Shown piece after piece: positions 28,881 through 37,763 of a DNA stretch of 64,000 nucleotides. The translations under genes were made by a program, and so were the position numbers. This DNA is from Burkholderia pseudomultivorans (lineage in GTDB: Bacteria > Pseudomonadota > Gammaproteobacteria > Burkholderiales > Burkholderiaceae). The stretch lies in the NCBI RefSeq assembly GCF_902499075.1, contig NZ_CABVPP010000015.1:1-64000 (forward strand), in the 5' to 3' direction. Position 1 is the stretch's first letter, and the number at the start of each line of letters is the position of its first letter. Below the pieces are notes generated by a model that saw only the letters and a list, made by a program, of their open reading frames with translations, did no database searches and was not told the origin of the DNA.

Positions 28881-30017
28881 TTACTTGCCGACGCCCGATG
28901 CCGCGATCTTCGACTCGACGAACTGCGCGAACAGCGCGTGCAGGTGCGTGGTCGGGTGGACCGTGTCGGCGAACATGTAGGTCTGGTCCGCGTTCGCGGT
29001 CGTGTAGGTCTGCGGCGAGCAGAACAGCGACGAGCCGAACGCGCTCGCATTCGCCACGCCGTACTGGGTCGCGGCCGCGACCATCGCCTTCAGGTTGCAC
29101 GCGGTATCGGTGTTCGACACGCTGAAGCCGTTCGCCTGGTAGTTGGCCGCGATGCCGTCCTGCCACGTGAAGGTGTCGAGCAGCACGTACTTGGTCGTGT
29201 CGACCTTCAGCGCGGCCAGCGTGCCGGCAAGCGTCTGGTTGAACAGCCCCGACAGTTGCGTAAACGCGGCCTGCGTGCCGCCCTCCAGCGCGAGCGGCGT
29301 GCCGCCGATGTCCGGCACGTTCGACACGAACACGTGCGCCGCGCCCGCCGCGACGATCTGCTGGACGAGCCCCGCGAGCTGCTGCGCGGCCAGGCCGATC
29401 GCCTGCGCAGCCGCGAGCTGGGCCGCCGGCGTGTTGCCCTGCGCCTGCGCGACTTGCGCCTGGTAGAAGATGTCGTTCGCGCCGCCGTTGATCAGCACGA
29501 TCTGGCCGGCGTTGAAGCCGCCGTGCTGCGACAGGTATTGCTTGACCTGGTCGGCGATCGGCGTGGTGGTCGCCTGCGCGTAGTCGGCGTTCGGCACGCT
29601 CGCGTCCGCGTGGCCGATGCCCGGCTGCAGCGTCACGCGCGAGCCGCCCTGTGCGTAGCCGAGGCCGCCGGTCGCCTGCAGCGGGATGCCGAAGCCGCCC
29701 TGGTTGGCCGGCTGCAGCGTATCGCCGTAGTACTGCGCGACGTCCTGCGTCCATACCTGGCCGGGGTTCGTCGTGAAGCGGCCGCCGCCGAAGCCGAGCT
29801 TGATCTGCGAGTAGGTGCCGACGTCGGACAGGCTGTCGCCGAACGATACGATCTGCATCTTCACGCCGGAAGGCGGCGTGTTCGACGCGCTGCTGTTGTT
29901 GTCGTCGCCGCCGCCGCAGGCGGCGAGCAGCGCGAGCGCCGCGCCGGCGATGGCGACTTGCGCGGTGCGCAGTAGGCGCTGCCGGGTGCGGGGCGAGTGG
30001 TGTTGTTGTGTCTGCAT
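28881..30017 (-). CDS. GDSL/SGNH esterase-lipase lipoprotein
   Basis: The 378-aa product starts MQTQQHHSPRTRQ and has an export signal with a lipobox ending LLAACGGGDD (Cys near residue 34), followed by a Gly/Asp/Asn linker. The SGNH blocks are present: block I SFGDSLSDVG (nucleophile Ser), block III GGANDI, and block V DTVHPTTHLHA with the catalytic Asp and His. It is therefore an exported esterase or lipase anchored to a membrane; no autotransporter barrel follows. ATG 30017 has the Shine-Dalgarno AGGAG; an in-frame upstream start at 30056 lacks one. The gene is monocistronic. Confidence 0.93.
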   Translation of the reverse strand: MQTQQHHSPRTRQRLLRTAQVAIAGAALALLAACGGGDDNNSSASNTPPSGVKMQIVSFGDSLSDVGTYSQIKLGFGGGRFTTNPGQVWTQDVAQYYGDTLQPANQGGFGIPLQATGGLGYAQGGSRVTLQPGIGHADASVPNADYAQATTTPIADQVKQYLSQHGGFNAGQIVLINGGANDIFYQAQVAQAQGNTPAAQLAAAQAIGLAAQQLAGLVQQIVAAGAAHVFVSNVPDIGGTPLALEGGTQAAFTQLSGLFNQTLAGTLAALKVDTTKYVLLDTFTWQDGIAANYQANGFSVSNTDTACNLKAMVAAATQYGVANASAFGSSLFCSPQTYTTANADQTYMFADTVHPTTHLHALFAQFVESKIAASGVGK

Positions 30018-30110
30018 CGATCGATCTCCTCGTAGATATGGCCTGATGTGTCGCATCTGCCGCGTGCCTGCTCGGGGCCGGGCTGCGCGGCGGCCGTTGG
30101 CTGAAACGGT

Positions 30111-31025
30111 TTATTGGTCGCGCACGGCCGCGAGCGGCGCGGTGCGCGGGTCGTGGTTACCGGCCCCGGCGATCTGCGCATGATAAGCGCTGGCCCATTC
30201 GGGCGGGCCGAAAATCGCGCGCAGCTTGTTGCGCCATCCGTCGACGCGCCATGCGTCGGCCGCCATCGACCGCCACTCGTGGAAAGTCGCGACGAGCGGG
30301 TTGTTCGAGTCGAGCCGCTCGACGATCCCGTACTGCGGCGGATCCTCGGCGGACTCGTCGACGTAGCTGCCGAACAGGCGATCCCAGATCACGAGCACGC
30401 CCGCGTAGTTGCGGTCGATGTAGCGCGGGTTGCGCGCATGATGCGCACGGTGGATCGACGGCGTGTTGAGCACGTATTCGAGCCAGCCGAGCCGGCCGAT
30501 CGCCTGCGTATGCACGAAGAACTGGAACGCGAGGTTGATCAGCACGATGCCGACGATCTGCTGCGGCGGAAAGCCGAGGAACGCGAGCGGCAGCCAGAAC
30601 GCCCACATCCCCGCGACGGGGTACATCAGGCTCTGGCGGAACGCGGTCGAGAAGTTCATCCGCTCGGACGAGTGGTGCACGACGTGCGCGGCCCACAGCC
30701 AGCGCACGCGATGGCTCGCGCGATGGAACACGTAGTAGAGGAAGTCCTGGCCGACGAACAGTACGGCGAACGACAGCCAGCCGTCCTGCCACGTGAACAG
30801 CCGGTAGTGTTCGTAGCAGTACCCATAGACGGGGATCACGAACAGCCACGCGAGCTTGTCGGCGCCCTGGTGCATCAGCGCGAGCGCCGCATTGCACAGC
30901 GTGTCGCGCCATGCATAGACGTGGTCCTGCGGACGCGTGCGGGCGAGGTGCCAGGCTTCCCAGCCGATGCAGAGCAGGAAGACGGGCGCCAGCGCGAGCA
31001 GAAGCAATTCGACGTCGAATCGCAT
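30111..31025 (-). CDS. Fatty acid hydroxylase / sterol desaturase family membrane protein
   Basis: This 304-aa protein has the di-iron histidine boxes of the family: HRASH, HVVHHSSERMN and HRAHHARNP plus a preceding HTQ motif. About four to five membrane segments separate them (LLLALAPVFLLCIGW; LSFAVLFVGQDFLYYVF; WAFWLPLAFLGF). Bacterial relatives hydroxylate or desaturate lipids or carotenoids; the substrate here is unknown. ATG 31025 has a GGAGG-type Shine-Dalgarno. The gene stands alone between the GDSL gene and dacB, on the same strand. Confidence 0.92.
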   Translation of the reverse strand: MRFDVELLLLALAPVFLLCIGWEAWHLARTRPQDHVYAWRDTLCNAALALMHQGADKLAWLFVIPVYGYCYEHYRLFTWQDGWLSFAVLFVGQDFLYYVFHRASHRVRWLWAAHVVHHSSERMNFSTAFRQSLMYPVAGMWAFWLPLAFLGFPPQQIVGIVLINLAFQFFVHTQAIGRLGWLEYVLNTPSIHRAHHARNPRYIDRNYAGVLVIWDRLFGSYVDESAEDPPQYGIVERLDSNNPLVATFHEWRSMAADAWRVDGWRNKLRAIFGPPEWASAYHAQIAGAGNHDPRTAPLAAVRDQ

Positions 31026-31358
31026 GGGCGTGTCTCCTCCTTTCCCCTGCAAGCCGTGAGGCCGGGCGTACGGCCCGTTGTAGATATCGGTCAGGCCAAC
31101 AGCCTACGCAATCGACGCGCGCTAGGCGAGAGGGCAGCGTAGAGGGTTCCCTCTGAGGACAGGGTTTCTACGGAAGCCGCGCGGCACGGGGCCGGGCGGT
31201 GCGGCCCTGTTTTGTGGGAGGCGGCTTGCGCGCCGCGTGCTGTGAGCCCGGGCGACGGCCGTTTCAAACCGCGCAGGCGCATTCGCGCGTGTCGGCGACA
31301 CGGCGGCGGGCGGCTTGCGCCGCGCGATGCCGCGCCGGCGCTGCCGCATCGCCGCGCG
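31026..31358. other. Intergenic region, no gene seen
   Basis: These 333 bp between the start of the desaturase gene and the end of dacB hold only low-quality frames. I see no repeat or convincing terminator; the desaturase promoter should lie near 31030-31100. Confidence 0.4.
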
Positions 31359-32900
31359 TCAGTGCGCGCCCGCGTAGATCCATTCGAGCAGCGTATCGTG
31401 CGCGGCGCGCGCGGCTTCCGCATGATCGTCGTTGATGAAGCTGACGACGATGTAGCTCTGCCCGTCGGCGCCCGCGACATAGCCCGCGATCGCGCGCACG
31501 TCGCGCAGCGTGCCGGTCTTGATGTGCGCGTTGCCGAGCACGCCCGCGTTGGTCAGCCGGTTCTTCATCGTGCCGTCGATGCCGGCGATCGGCAGCGAAT
31601 CGATGAACGCCTGCGCGACCGGGCTCGCGTTCGCGGCCTGCAGCAGCGCGGCGAGCGATTCCGCGCTCACGTGCTCTTCGCGCGACAGGCCCGAGCCGTT
31701 CTCGAGCACGAGATCGGGCATCGCGATGCCGCTCTTCTGCAGGAACGCACGGATCGCGCGGCTCGACTGCTCGGGCGTCGCGGGCGGCTTGCCGGCGACC
31801 GCGCCGATCGTCAGGAACAGGTTGCGCGCCATCACGTTGTTGCTGAACTTGTTGATGTCGTACACGATGCTGCCGAGCACGGGACTGTGATGTACGGCGA
31901 GCGGCCGCGCGCTGGTCGGCACCTTGCCTTCGCTGACGGGCCCGGCGATCGTGCCGCCGTCCTGCTGCCACAGCGCGAGGAAGCCGCGCGCGAAGAAGGT
32001 CGTGTGATCGAGGATCGCGAGGTTGGTCGTGTGCGCGCCGCAGCGCACCGGATAGTCGCCCGCGAACGACGCGGTCATCATCCCGTCGCCGGCCGTCAGC
32101 GTCGGCCGCGCGGCCGCGGCGGCCGCACCGCACGAGCCGTTGCCTTCGTACAGCTGATTGTCGATCGACAGGTTCGCGAGCGGCGGCAGCACGTCGATGG
32201 CCACCTTGCCGTCGTCGCCCGGCGTCACCGTGAACGATACGGCCTTGAACGCGTACAGCAGCGGATCGGGGCCGACGTTGTACGGCGCGCTCGCGTCGTC
32301 GTCGAACGACGGCAGGTCGCGCGTCGATGCCGCGAAATAGCTCTTGTCGAGCACGAGGCCGCCCGCCACGCGCTTGACGCCCGCCTTGCGCAGCTTGTCG
32401 ACGAGGTCGATCAGTTCCTCGGGCACGAGCTTCGGATCGCCGGTGCCCTTGATGTACAGGTTGCCCTGCAGCGTGCCGTCGGGGTCGATCGGGCCGTCCG
32501 CATACGCGGTCGTGCGCCAGCGGAAGTCGGGGCCGAGGATCGACAGGCCCGAGAAGGTCGTGACGAGCTTCATCGTCGACGCGGGCAGCATCGGCCGGTT
32601 CGCGTTCCACGCGATCAGCGGCGTCGGGTCGCCGACGCGCTCGACCACGACGCTCATCGCCGATGCCGGCACCTTCGCGCGCTGCAGCGCGACCAGCACC
32701 GACGCCGGCAGGCCGGCCGCGCGCGCGGCCGACGACACGACCGGCGCGCGGCGCGCCTCCTTGTGGGCTTTCTTGCGGGCCTGCGCGGCGGGCGCGAATG
32801 CGAGGGCCGTGCAGGTGGCGAGGACGGCGGCCGCGCGCAGGCAGACGCGGGCGCGGGGAGCCAGTCGGGCGGGGAGGACGGAGCGGGCGGAAATCGGCAT
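31359..32900 (-). CDS. dacB: D-alanyl-D-alanine carboxypeptidase/endopeptidase (PBP4, DacB)
   Basis: DacB (513 aa) is a periplasmic class C penicillin-binding protein that trims and cleaves peptidoglycan cross-links. A signal peptide ends at AAQA, residues 37-41. The catalytic triad motifs are in order: S-x-x-K in LPASTMKLV (Ser108, Lys111), S-x-N in KFSNNVMARN, and KTG in HIKTGTLRDVRAIAGY. The S13 family insert domain lies between motifs one and two. A basic stretch KKAHKEARR follows the signal peptide. A TACAAT -10 on the minus strand (32962-32957) is upstream. ATG 32900 gives the correct signal peptide. Confidence 0.96.
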   Translation of the reverse strand: MPISARSVLPARLAPRARVCLRAAAVLATCTALAFAPAAQARKKAHKEARRAPVVSSAARAAGLPASVLVALQRAKVPASAMSVVVERVGDPTPLIAWNANRPMLPASTMKLVTTFSGLSILGPDFRWRTTAYADGPIDPDGTLQGNLYIKGTGDPKLVPEELIDLVDKLRKAGVKRVAGGLVLDKSYFAASTRDLPSFDDDASAPYNVGPDPLLYAFKAVSFTVTPGDDGKVAIDVLPPLANLSIDNQLYEGNGSCGAAAAAARPTLTAGDGMMTASFAGDYPVRCGAHTTNLAILDHTTFFARGFLALWQQDGGTIAGPVSEGKVPTSARPLAVHHSPVLGSIVYDINKFSNNVMARNLFLTIGAVAGKPPATPEQSSRAIRAFLQKSGIAMPDLVLENGSGLSREEHVSAESLAALLQAANASPVAQAFIDSLPIAGIDGTMKNRLTNAGVLGNAHIKTGTLRDVRAIAGYVAGADGQSYIVVSFINDDHAEAARAAHDTLLEWIYAGAH

Positions 32901-33052
32901 GGACGAATACGGGAAAAGCGGGGGCTCGGGCGACGCGCGTCGGCGCCGGAGCGCACATTGTAGAGACAAGTGCGGACAAGTCCCTTGCAATCCGCCTTTC
33001 CGTTGCATTGCATGCACGCATCTTCGCGTGCCGCGCACGCGATTCGCGGCGC

Positions 33053-33058
33053 TACAAT
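33053..33058 (+). promoter_or_regulatory. Candidate -10 of the two-component system promoter
   Basis: TACAAT at 33053-33058 lies 39 bp before the response regulator start. No clear -35 is visible. Confidence 0.35.
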
Positions 33059-33097
33059 GGTCGGCATGTTTCACTCGTCCCATGGACTTCGATTCCG

Positions 33098-33760
33098 ATG
33101 CGGATTCTGCTAGTCGAAGACGACCGGATGATCGCCGAGGGCGTGCGCAAGGCGCTGCGCTCGGACGGCTTCGCGGTCGACTGGGTGCAGGACGGCGACG
33201 CGGCGCTCACGGCGCTCGGCGGCGAAACCTACGACCTGTTGCTGCTCGATCTCGGCCTGCCCAAGCGCGACGGCATCGACGTGCTGCGCACGCTGCGCGC
33301 GCGCGGGCTGTCGCTGCCGGTGCTGATCGTCACCGCGCGCGACGCGATCGCCGATCGCGTGAAGGGGCTCGACGCGGGCGCCGACGACTATCTCGTCAAG
33401 CCGTTCGACCTCGACGAACTGGGCGCGCGGATGCGCGCGCTGATCCGCCGCCAGGCGGGCCGCAGCGAGTCGCTGATCCGCCACGGCGCGCTGACGCTCG
33501 ACCCCGCGTCGCACCAGGTGACGCTCGACGGCGCGCCGGTCGCGCTGTCCGCGCGCGAGTTCGCGCTGCTCGAGGCGCTGCTCGCGCGGCCCGGCGCGGT
33601 GCTGTCGAAGAGCCAGCTCGAGGAGAAGATGTATGGCTGGGGCGAGGAAATCGGCAGCAACACGGTCGAGGTCTACATCCACGCGTTGCGCAAGAAGCTC
33701 GGCTCCGACCTGATCCGCAACGTGCGCGGGCTCGGCTACATGGTGGTCAAGGAAAGCTGA
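33098..33760 (+). CDS. OmpR/PmrA-family response regulator
   Basis: This 220-aa regulator has a receiver domain (MRILLVEDDRM, Asp51 in LLLDLGLP, Lys101 in VKPF) and a winged-helix domain (SAREFALLEALL; NTVEVYIHALRKKLGSD; RNVRGLGYMVVK) of the QseB/TctD/PmrA subgroup. ATG 33098 is set by the universal MRILLVEDD start. The kinase gene follows after 3 bp. Four phased TTAAG half-sites in front of the downstream protease gene look like an operator for a regulator of this class, and this one is the nearest candidate. Confidence 0.94.
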   Translation: MRILLVEDDRMIAEGVRKALRSDGFAVDWVQDGDAALTALGGETYDLLLLDLGLPKRDGIDVLRTLRARGLSLPVLIVTARDAIADRVKGLDAGADDYLVKPFDLDELGARMRALIRRQAGRSESLIRHGALTLDPASHQVTLDGAPVALSAREFALLEALLARPGAVLSKSQLEEKMYGWGEEIGSNTVEVYIHALRKKLGSDLIRNVRGLGYMVVKES

Positions 33761-33763
33761 CGC

Positions 33764-35110
33764 GTGAGGTCGATTCGTCATCAATTGCTGATCTGGCTGC
33801 TTGCGATCGTCGTCGCGGGCGTGGGCCTCGCGGGCTGGCTGATCTACCGGCAGGCGCTCGCCGAGGCGAACGAGCTGTTCGACTACCAGCTGCAGGAAAT
33901 CGCCGCGGCGCTGCCGTCCGAGCCGTTCTCGCAGGTGTTCGGCTCGCGCACCAACGGCGACGAGGGCATCGTGATCCAGATCTGGAACCGCAACGGCGTG
34001 CTGATGTACTTCTCGCATCCGCGCGCGCCGATCGCGCCGCGCGCCGAGCTCGGCTTCTCGACCGAACGCACCGATCGCGGCGAGTGGCGCGTGTACGGCG
34101 CGATCGTCGGCGACAACGTCGTGCAGCTCGCGCAGCCGCTGTCGGTGCGCAACCGGCTCGCGGCGAACGTCGCGCTGCGCACGCTATGGCCGCTGATCGT
34201 GCTGCTGCCGTTCCTCGGCGCGGCCGTGTGGGTGATCGTCGGGCGCGGGCTCGAGCCGCTCGGCCGCGTGACGCGCGCGGTCGAGACGCGCCGGCCCGAG
34301 GCGCTCGATCCGCTGCCCGACGCGCGCCTGCCGCTCGAGGTGCAGCCGCTGGTGCGTGCGCTGAACGGGCTGCTGGCCCGGCTGGCGGCCGCGCTCGACA
34401 CGCAGAAGGCGTTCGTTGCCGATGCCGCGCACGAACTGCGCACGCCGCTCGCGGCCGTGCAGATTCAGGCGCAGCTCGTGGCGCGCGCGAAGGACGACGC
34501 GTCGCGTCGCGAGGCGGTCGCCGATTTGCAGGACGGCGTCACGCGCGCGACGCGCCTCGCCGAGCAGCTGCTCGCGCTCGCGCGCGCCGAACCGGACGCC
34601 GGCGCGATGCGCGAGACGGTCGACCTGCAGGCGCTGCTGGCCGAATGCGTGGCCGCGCATGCGCCGCTCGCGCAGCGGCGCGACATCGACCTCGGCTTCG
34701 AGGAAACGCGCGCGGCGAGCGTCGTCGCCGATATCGGCGCGCTGCGCGTGATGTTCGGCAACCTGCTCGACAACGCGGTGAAGTACACGCCGGACGGCGG
34801 CCGCATCGACGTGTCGCTGACGCGCGACGCGGCCGGCCGCGCATGCGTGCAGATCGGCGACAGCGGGCCGGGCATTCCGGCCGACGAGCGCGAGCGCGTG
34901 TTCGACCGTTTCTATCGCGACAGCTCCGCGCGGGCGCGCACCGACGTGTCGGGCAGCGGGCTCGGGCTCGCGATCGTCAAGCGCGTCGCCGCGCAGCAGG
35001 GCGCGACGGTGTCGCTCGGCGATGCGGCCGCCGGCGGCCTGCTGGTGAGCGTCGTGTTCCGCGACGCCGAGATGCCGGCCGAGGCGCCGCGGCAGTCCGA
35101 ATCCGTCTGA
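33764..35110 (+). CDS. Sensor histidine kinase (QseC/PmrB type)
   Basis: This 448-aa membrane kinase starts with GTG 33764, just after the regulator stop. TM1 is about residues 8-28, a sensor domain of about 110 residues faces the periplasm, and TM2 is near residues 138-158. The H box DAAHELRTPLAAVQ holds the phospho-accepting His223. The ATP site has the N box FGNLLDNAVKYTPDGG, the G1 box DSGPGIP and the G2 box GSGLGLAIVKR. Its partner is the upstream regulator. The signal is unknown; linkage to a periplasmic protease gene suggests envelope stress or cations. Confidence 0.94.
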   Translation: MRSIRHQLLIWLLAIVVAGVGLAGWLIYRQALAEANELFDYQLQEIAAALPSEPFSQVFGSRTNGDEGIVIQIWNRNGVLMYFSHPRAPIAPRAELGFSTERTDRGEWRVYGAIVGDNVVQLAQPLSVRNRLAANVALRTLWPLIVLLPFLGAAVWVIVGRGLEPLGRVTRAVETRRPEALDPLPDARLPLEVQPLVRALNGLLARLAAALDTQKAFVADAAHELRTPLAAVQIQAQLVARAKDDASRREAVADLQDGVTRATRLAEQLLALARAEPDAGAMRETVDLQALLAECVAAHAPLAQRRDIDLGFEETRAASVVADIGALRVMFGNLLDNAVKYTPDGGRIDVSLTRDAAGRACVQIGDSGPGIPADERERVFDRFYRDSSARARTDVSGSGLGLAIVKRVAAQQGATVSLGDAAAGGLLVSVVFRDAEMPAEAPRQSESV

Positions 35111-35139
35111 CGAAGCGCCGGGCGGGCCGGCGCGGCCGC

Positions 35140-35176
35140 TTAAGCGCCGCTTAAGGCTGATTAAGCCTCCTTTAAG
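35140..35176 (+). promoter_or_regulatory. Operator with four phased TTAAG half-sites upstream of the DegP-like gene
   Basis: TTAAG occurs at 35140, 35151, 35161 and 35172, spacing 11, 10 and 11 bp, so all four lie on one face of the helix. The first pair, CTTAAG-CGCCG-CTTAAG, has the half-site and 5-bp spacer of the enterobacterial PmrA box. Two dimers of an OmpR-family regulator could bind side by side. The start codon is 45 bp further on, so the sites sit where an activator would contact polymerase. Repeats are seen directly; the binding protein is inferred. Confidence 0.72.
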
Positions 35177-35220
35177 TCAGTGTCGTTACGCTTCGAGCTA
35201 ACAAAAGAGGAGGTCCACCG

Positions 35221-36705
35221 ATGAACACCCGATTCCTTGCGCGCGGCGCCGTCGCGGTCGCCGTGGCGGCCGCCCTGTCCGCCGGCTATGTGGCCGGCAC
35301 CCGCCGTGCCGATCCGCAGATCATCACGCCGGCGCAGGCCGCCGCGCTGATGCCGGCCGAAGCGGCCGCGAAAACCGGCATTCCCGATTTCTCCGGGCTG
35401 GTCGAAACCTACGGCCCGGCGGTCGTGAACATCAGCGCGAAGCACGTGGTGAAGCAGGTGGCGCGGCGCGTGCCGCAGCCGCAGCTGCCGATGGATCCGA
35501 GCGACCCGTTCTACCAGTTCTTCAAGCACTTCTACGGCCAGGTGCCGGGCATGGGCGGCGACGCGCAGCCGGACGACCAGCCGAGCGCGAGCCTCGGCTC
35601 GGGCTTCATCGTCAGCTCCGACGGGTACATCCTCACCAATGCGCACGTGATCGACGGCGCGAACGTCGTCACGGTCAAGCTGACCGACAAGCGCGAATAC
35701 AAGGCGAAGGTGGTCGGCTCGGACAAGCAGTCCGACGTCGCGGTACTGAAGATCGATGCGAGCGGCCTGCCGACCGTGAAGATCGGCGACCCGGGCCAGA
35801 GCAAGGTCGGCCAGTGGGTCGTCGCGATCGGTTCGCCGTACGGCTTCGACAACACGGTCACCTCGGGCATCATCAGCGCGAAGTCGCGCGCGCTGCCTGA
35901 CGAGAACTACACGCCGTTCATCCAGACCGACGTGCCGGTCAACCCCGGCAACTCGGGCGGCCCGCTGTTCAACCTGCAGGGCGAGGTGATCGGCATCAAC
36001 TCGATGATCTACTCGCAGACGGGCGGCTTCCAGGGCCTGTCGTTCGCGATCCCGATCAACGAGGCGATCAAGGTCAAGGACGAGCTCGTGAAGACCGGCC
36101 ACGTGAGCCGCGGCCGCCTCGGCGTCGCGGTGCAAGGGCTGAACCAGACGCTCGCGAGCTCGTTCGGGCTGTCGAAGCCGGACGGCGCGCTGGTCAGCTC
36201 GGTCGATCCGAACGGTCCGGCCGCGAAGGCCGGCCTGCAGCCGGGGGACGTGATCCTGGCGGTCAACGGCGCGCCGGTCGCCGACTCGACGACGCTGCCG
36301 TCGCAGATCGCGAACCTGAAGCCGGGCTCGAAGGCCGAGCTGCAGGTCTGGCGCGACAAGTCGAAGAAGTCGATCAGCGTGACGCTCGGCGCGATGAGCG
36401 ACGCGAAGCTCGCGTCGAACGACGGCGGGCCGGTCGAACAGGGCCGTCTCGGCGTCGCGGTGCGGCCGCTGACGCCGCAGGAGCGCAGCGCAACCAACCT
36501 GTCGCACGGGCTGATGGTGCAGCAGGCCGGCGGCCCGGCCGCGAGCGCCGGCATCCAGCCGGGCGACGTGATCCTCGCGGTCAACGGCCGCCCGGTCACG
36601 AGCCCCGAGCAGCTGCGCGACGCGGTCAAGGGCGCAGGCAACAGTCTTGCTCTGTTGATCCAGCGTGATAATGCCCAGATCTTCGTGCCGGTCGACCTGA
36701 GCTGA
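35221..36705 (+). CDS. mucD: Do-family periplasmic serine protease (DegP/DegQ/MucD)
   Basis: This 494-aa protein has an N-terminal signal (MNTRFLARGAVAVAVAAALS, cleavage or anchor), a trypsin-like domain with triad His142 (TNAHVIDGA), Asp172 (SDVAVLKID) and Ser245 (GNSGGPLFN), then two PDZ domains (RGRLGVAVQGL ... PGDVILAVNGAPVADST and RLGVAVRPL ... PGDVILAVNGRPVTSP). It degrades or holds misfolded envelope proteins. The Shine-Dalgarno AGAGGAGG is near-perfect, 7 bp before ATG 35221, implying strong translation. The phased TTAAG array upstream suggests control by the neighbouring two-component system. Confidence 0.95.
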   Translation: MNTRFLARGAVAVAVAAALSAGYVAGTRRADPQIITPAQAAALMPAEAAAKTGIPDFSGLVETYGPAVVNISAKHVVKQVARRVPQPQLPMDPSDPFYQFFKHFYGQVPGMGGDAQPDDQPSASLGSGFIVSSDGYILTNAHVIDGANVVTVKLTDKREYKAKVVGSDKQSDVAVLKIDASGLPTVKIGDPGQSKVGQWVVAIGSPYGFDNTVTSGIISAKSRALPDENYTPFIQTDVPVNPGNSGGPLFNLQGEVIGINSMIYSQTGGFQGLSFAIPINEAIKVKDELVKTGHVSRGRLGVAVQGLNQTLASSFGLSKPDGALVSSVDPNGPAAKAGLQPGDVILAVNGAPVADSTTLPSQIANLKPGSKAELQVWRDKSKKSISVTLGAMSDAKLASNDGGPVEQGRLGVAVRPLTPQERSATNLSHGLMVQQAGGPAASAGIQPGDVILAVNGRPVTSPEQLRDAVKGAGNSLALLIQRDNAQIFVPVDLS

Positions 36706-36812
36706 CCGGCCGACGCCGCGGCCCGCCCCGGGCGGTCCGCGGCGGGCGCTGCCGTCGTTCGGACATGCGCTGCAGCGCGTCCCGTATGTGTTCCGACCCC
36801 AAGGAGAGAGCC

Positions 36813-37250
36813 ATGCAATATCTACGCAACGTGTCCCGATTTGCCGTCGCCGCGGCGTTGGCCGCCGGTCTCGCAGCCGGCGCGACCGGCGCGTACGCGC
36901 AGTCGGACGGCTTGCCCGCCGCGCGCCAGCAGGGCGATGTCAGCTTCGTGTCGGGCGGCGTCGGGCTGGACGAATCGACGGCGTTCCAGCGCAACGAGGC
37001 GAGCTGGCCGCTGGCGCTGCGCTTCACCGGCAAGGGCGGCGAGTTCCTGTCCGACGTCCACGTGCGGATCGTCGACGGCAAGGGCGCCGAACTGCTGAAA
37101 ACCGATGCGCGCGGGCCGTACATGCTCGTGAAGCTGCCGCCGGGACGGTATACGGTGCATGCGTCGTATCAGGGCAACGACGAATCGCGCGCCGTCACGG
37201 TCGGCGCAAAGGGCGGCGCGAAAGCCGCATTCCAGTGGAGCGCGCAGTAG
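36813..37250 (+). CDS. Periplasmic protein with carboxypeptidase-regulatory-like beta domain
   Basis: The 145-aa product has a Sec signal peptide (FAVAAALAAGLAAGATGAYAQ). The mature part, VDGKGAELLKTDARGPYMLVKLPPGRYTVHASYQG, matches the short beta-sandwich of carboxypeptidase regulatory-like (CarboxypepD_reg) domains: a G-x-x-L-x-T-D-x-x-G-x-Y pattern. Function unknown; probably an envelope stress or adhesion accessory. It lies 107 bp after mucD with its own AAGGAG Shine-Dalgarno and ends before a terminator, so it may be cotranscribed with mucD. Confidence 0.83.
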   Translation: MQYLRNVSRFAVAAALAAGLAAGATGAYAQSDGLPAARQQGDVSFVSGGVGLDESTAFQRNEASWPLALRFTGKGGEFLSDVHVRIVDGKGAELLKTDARGPYMLVKLPPGRYTVHASYQGNDESRAVTVGAKGGAKAAFQWSAQ

Positions 37251-37307
37251 CCTGCCGTGCGCGGCCCCGGCCGGGCCGCGCAATCGGACGAAGTTTCGCC
37301 CATAATG

Positions 37308-37336
37308 AAAGCCACGGCGTTCGCGCCGTGGCTTTT
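37308..37336 (+). terminator. Rho-independent terminator after the periplasmic protein gene
   Basis: A perfect stem AAAGCCACGGCG/CGCCGTGGCTTT with a TTCG tetraloop is followed by T residues. It ends the mucD-side transcript. Confidence 0.93.
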
Positions 37337-37384
37337 TCGTTTCCTGCGCCCGGCTCGCGTGCCGGGCCGCCCGAAGGAGAAACG

Positions 37385-37744
37385 ATGTCCGACGCAACCG
37401 ACGCCCGCCTCGAGATCGTGCCGAACCGCCATCGCGTGCGCGTGATCCATCGCGGCATCACGTACGCCGATTCGCAGGGCGCCCTGACCGTGCGCGAAGC
37501 GGGGCTGCCGGACGTCCACTATCTGCCGCGCGGCGACGTCAACATGCGCAGGCTCGTGAAGTCGAGCATGACGACGGCCTGCCCGCTGAAGGGCACCGCT
37601 GTCCATTTCGACTTGCAGACGGAAGACGGCGTGATCGAGAACGCCGCATGGAGTTACGAGGAACCGGAGGCGGCCGCGCTGGCGCTCGCGCGCTACGTCG
37701 CTTTCGATGCCGCGCGGGTCGACAGTCTCGTCGAGACGTCCTGA
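37385..37744 (+). CDS. DUF427 family protein
   Basis: This 119-aa protein carries the DUF427 pattern: RVRVIHRGITYADSQGALTV, then HYLPRGDVNMRRLVKS, CPLKGTAVHFDL and NAAWSYEEPEAAALALARYVAFD. The conserved Cys and Trp-Ser-Tyr are typical. Members are small single-domain proteins of unknown biochemical function. ATG 37385 has an AAGGAGA Shine-Dalgarno. The CoxG-like gene follows 19 bp after its stop. Confidence 0.92.
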   Translation: MSDATDARLEIVPNRHRVRVIHRGITYADSQGALTVREAGLPDVHYLPRGDVNMRRLVKSSMTTACPLKGTAVHFDLQTEDGVIENAAWSYEEPEAAALALARYVAFDAARVDSLVETS

Positions 37745-37763
37745 CGCGGATCGGGGAGGCATC

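Noticed and set aside
32965-32985. Direct repeat of ACTTGTC upstream of dacB
   Set aside because: Two short copies only, with no known regulator and no further half-sites; chance cannot be excluded.
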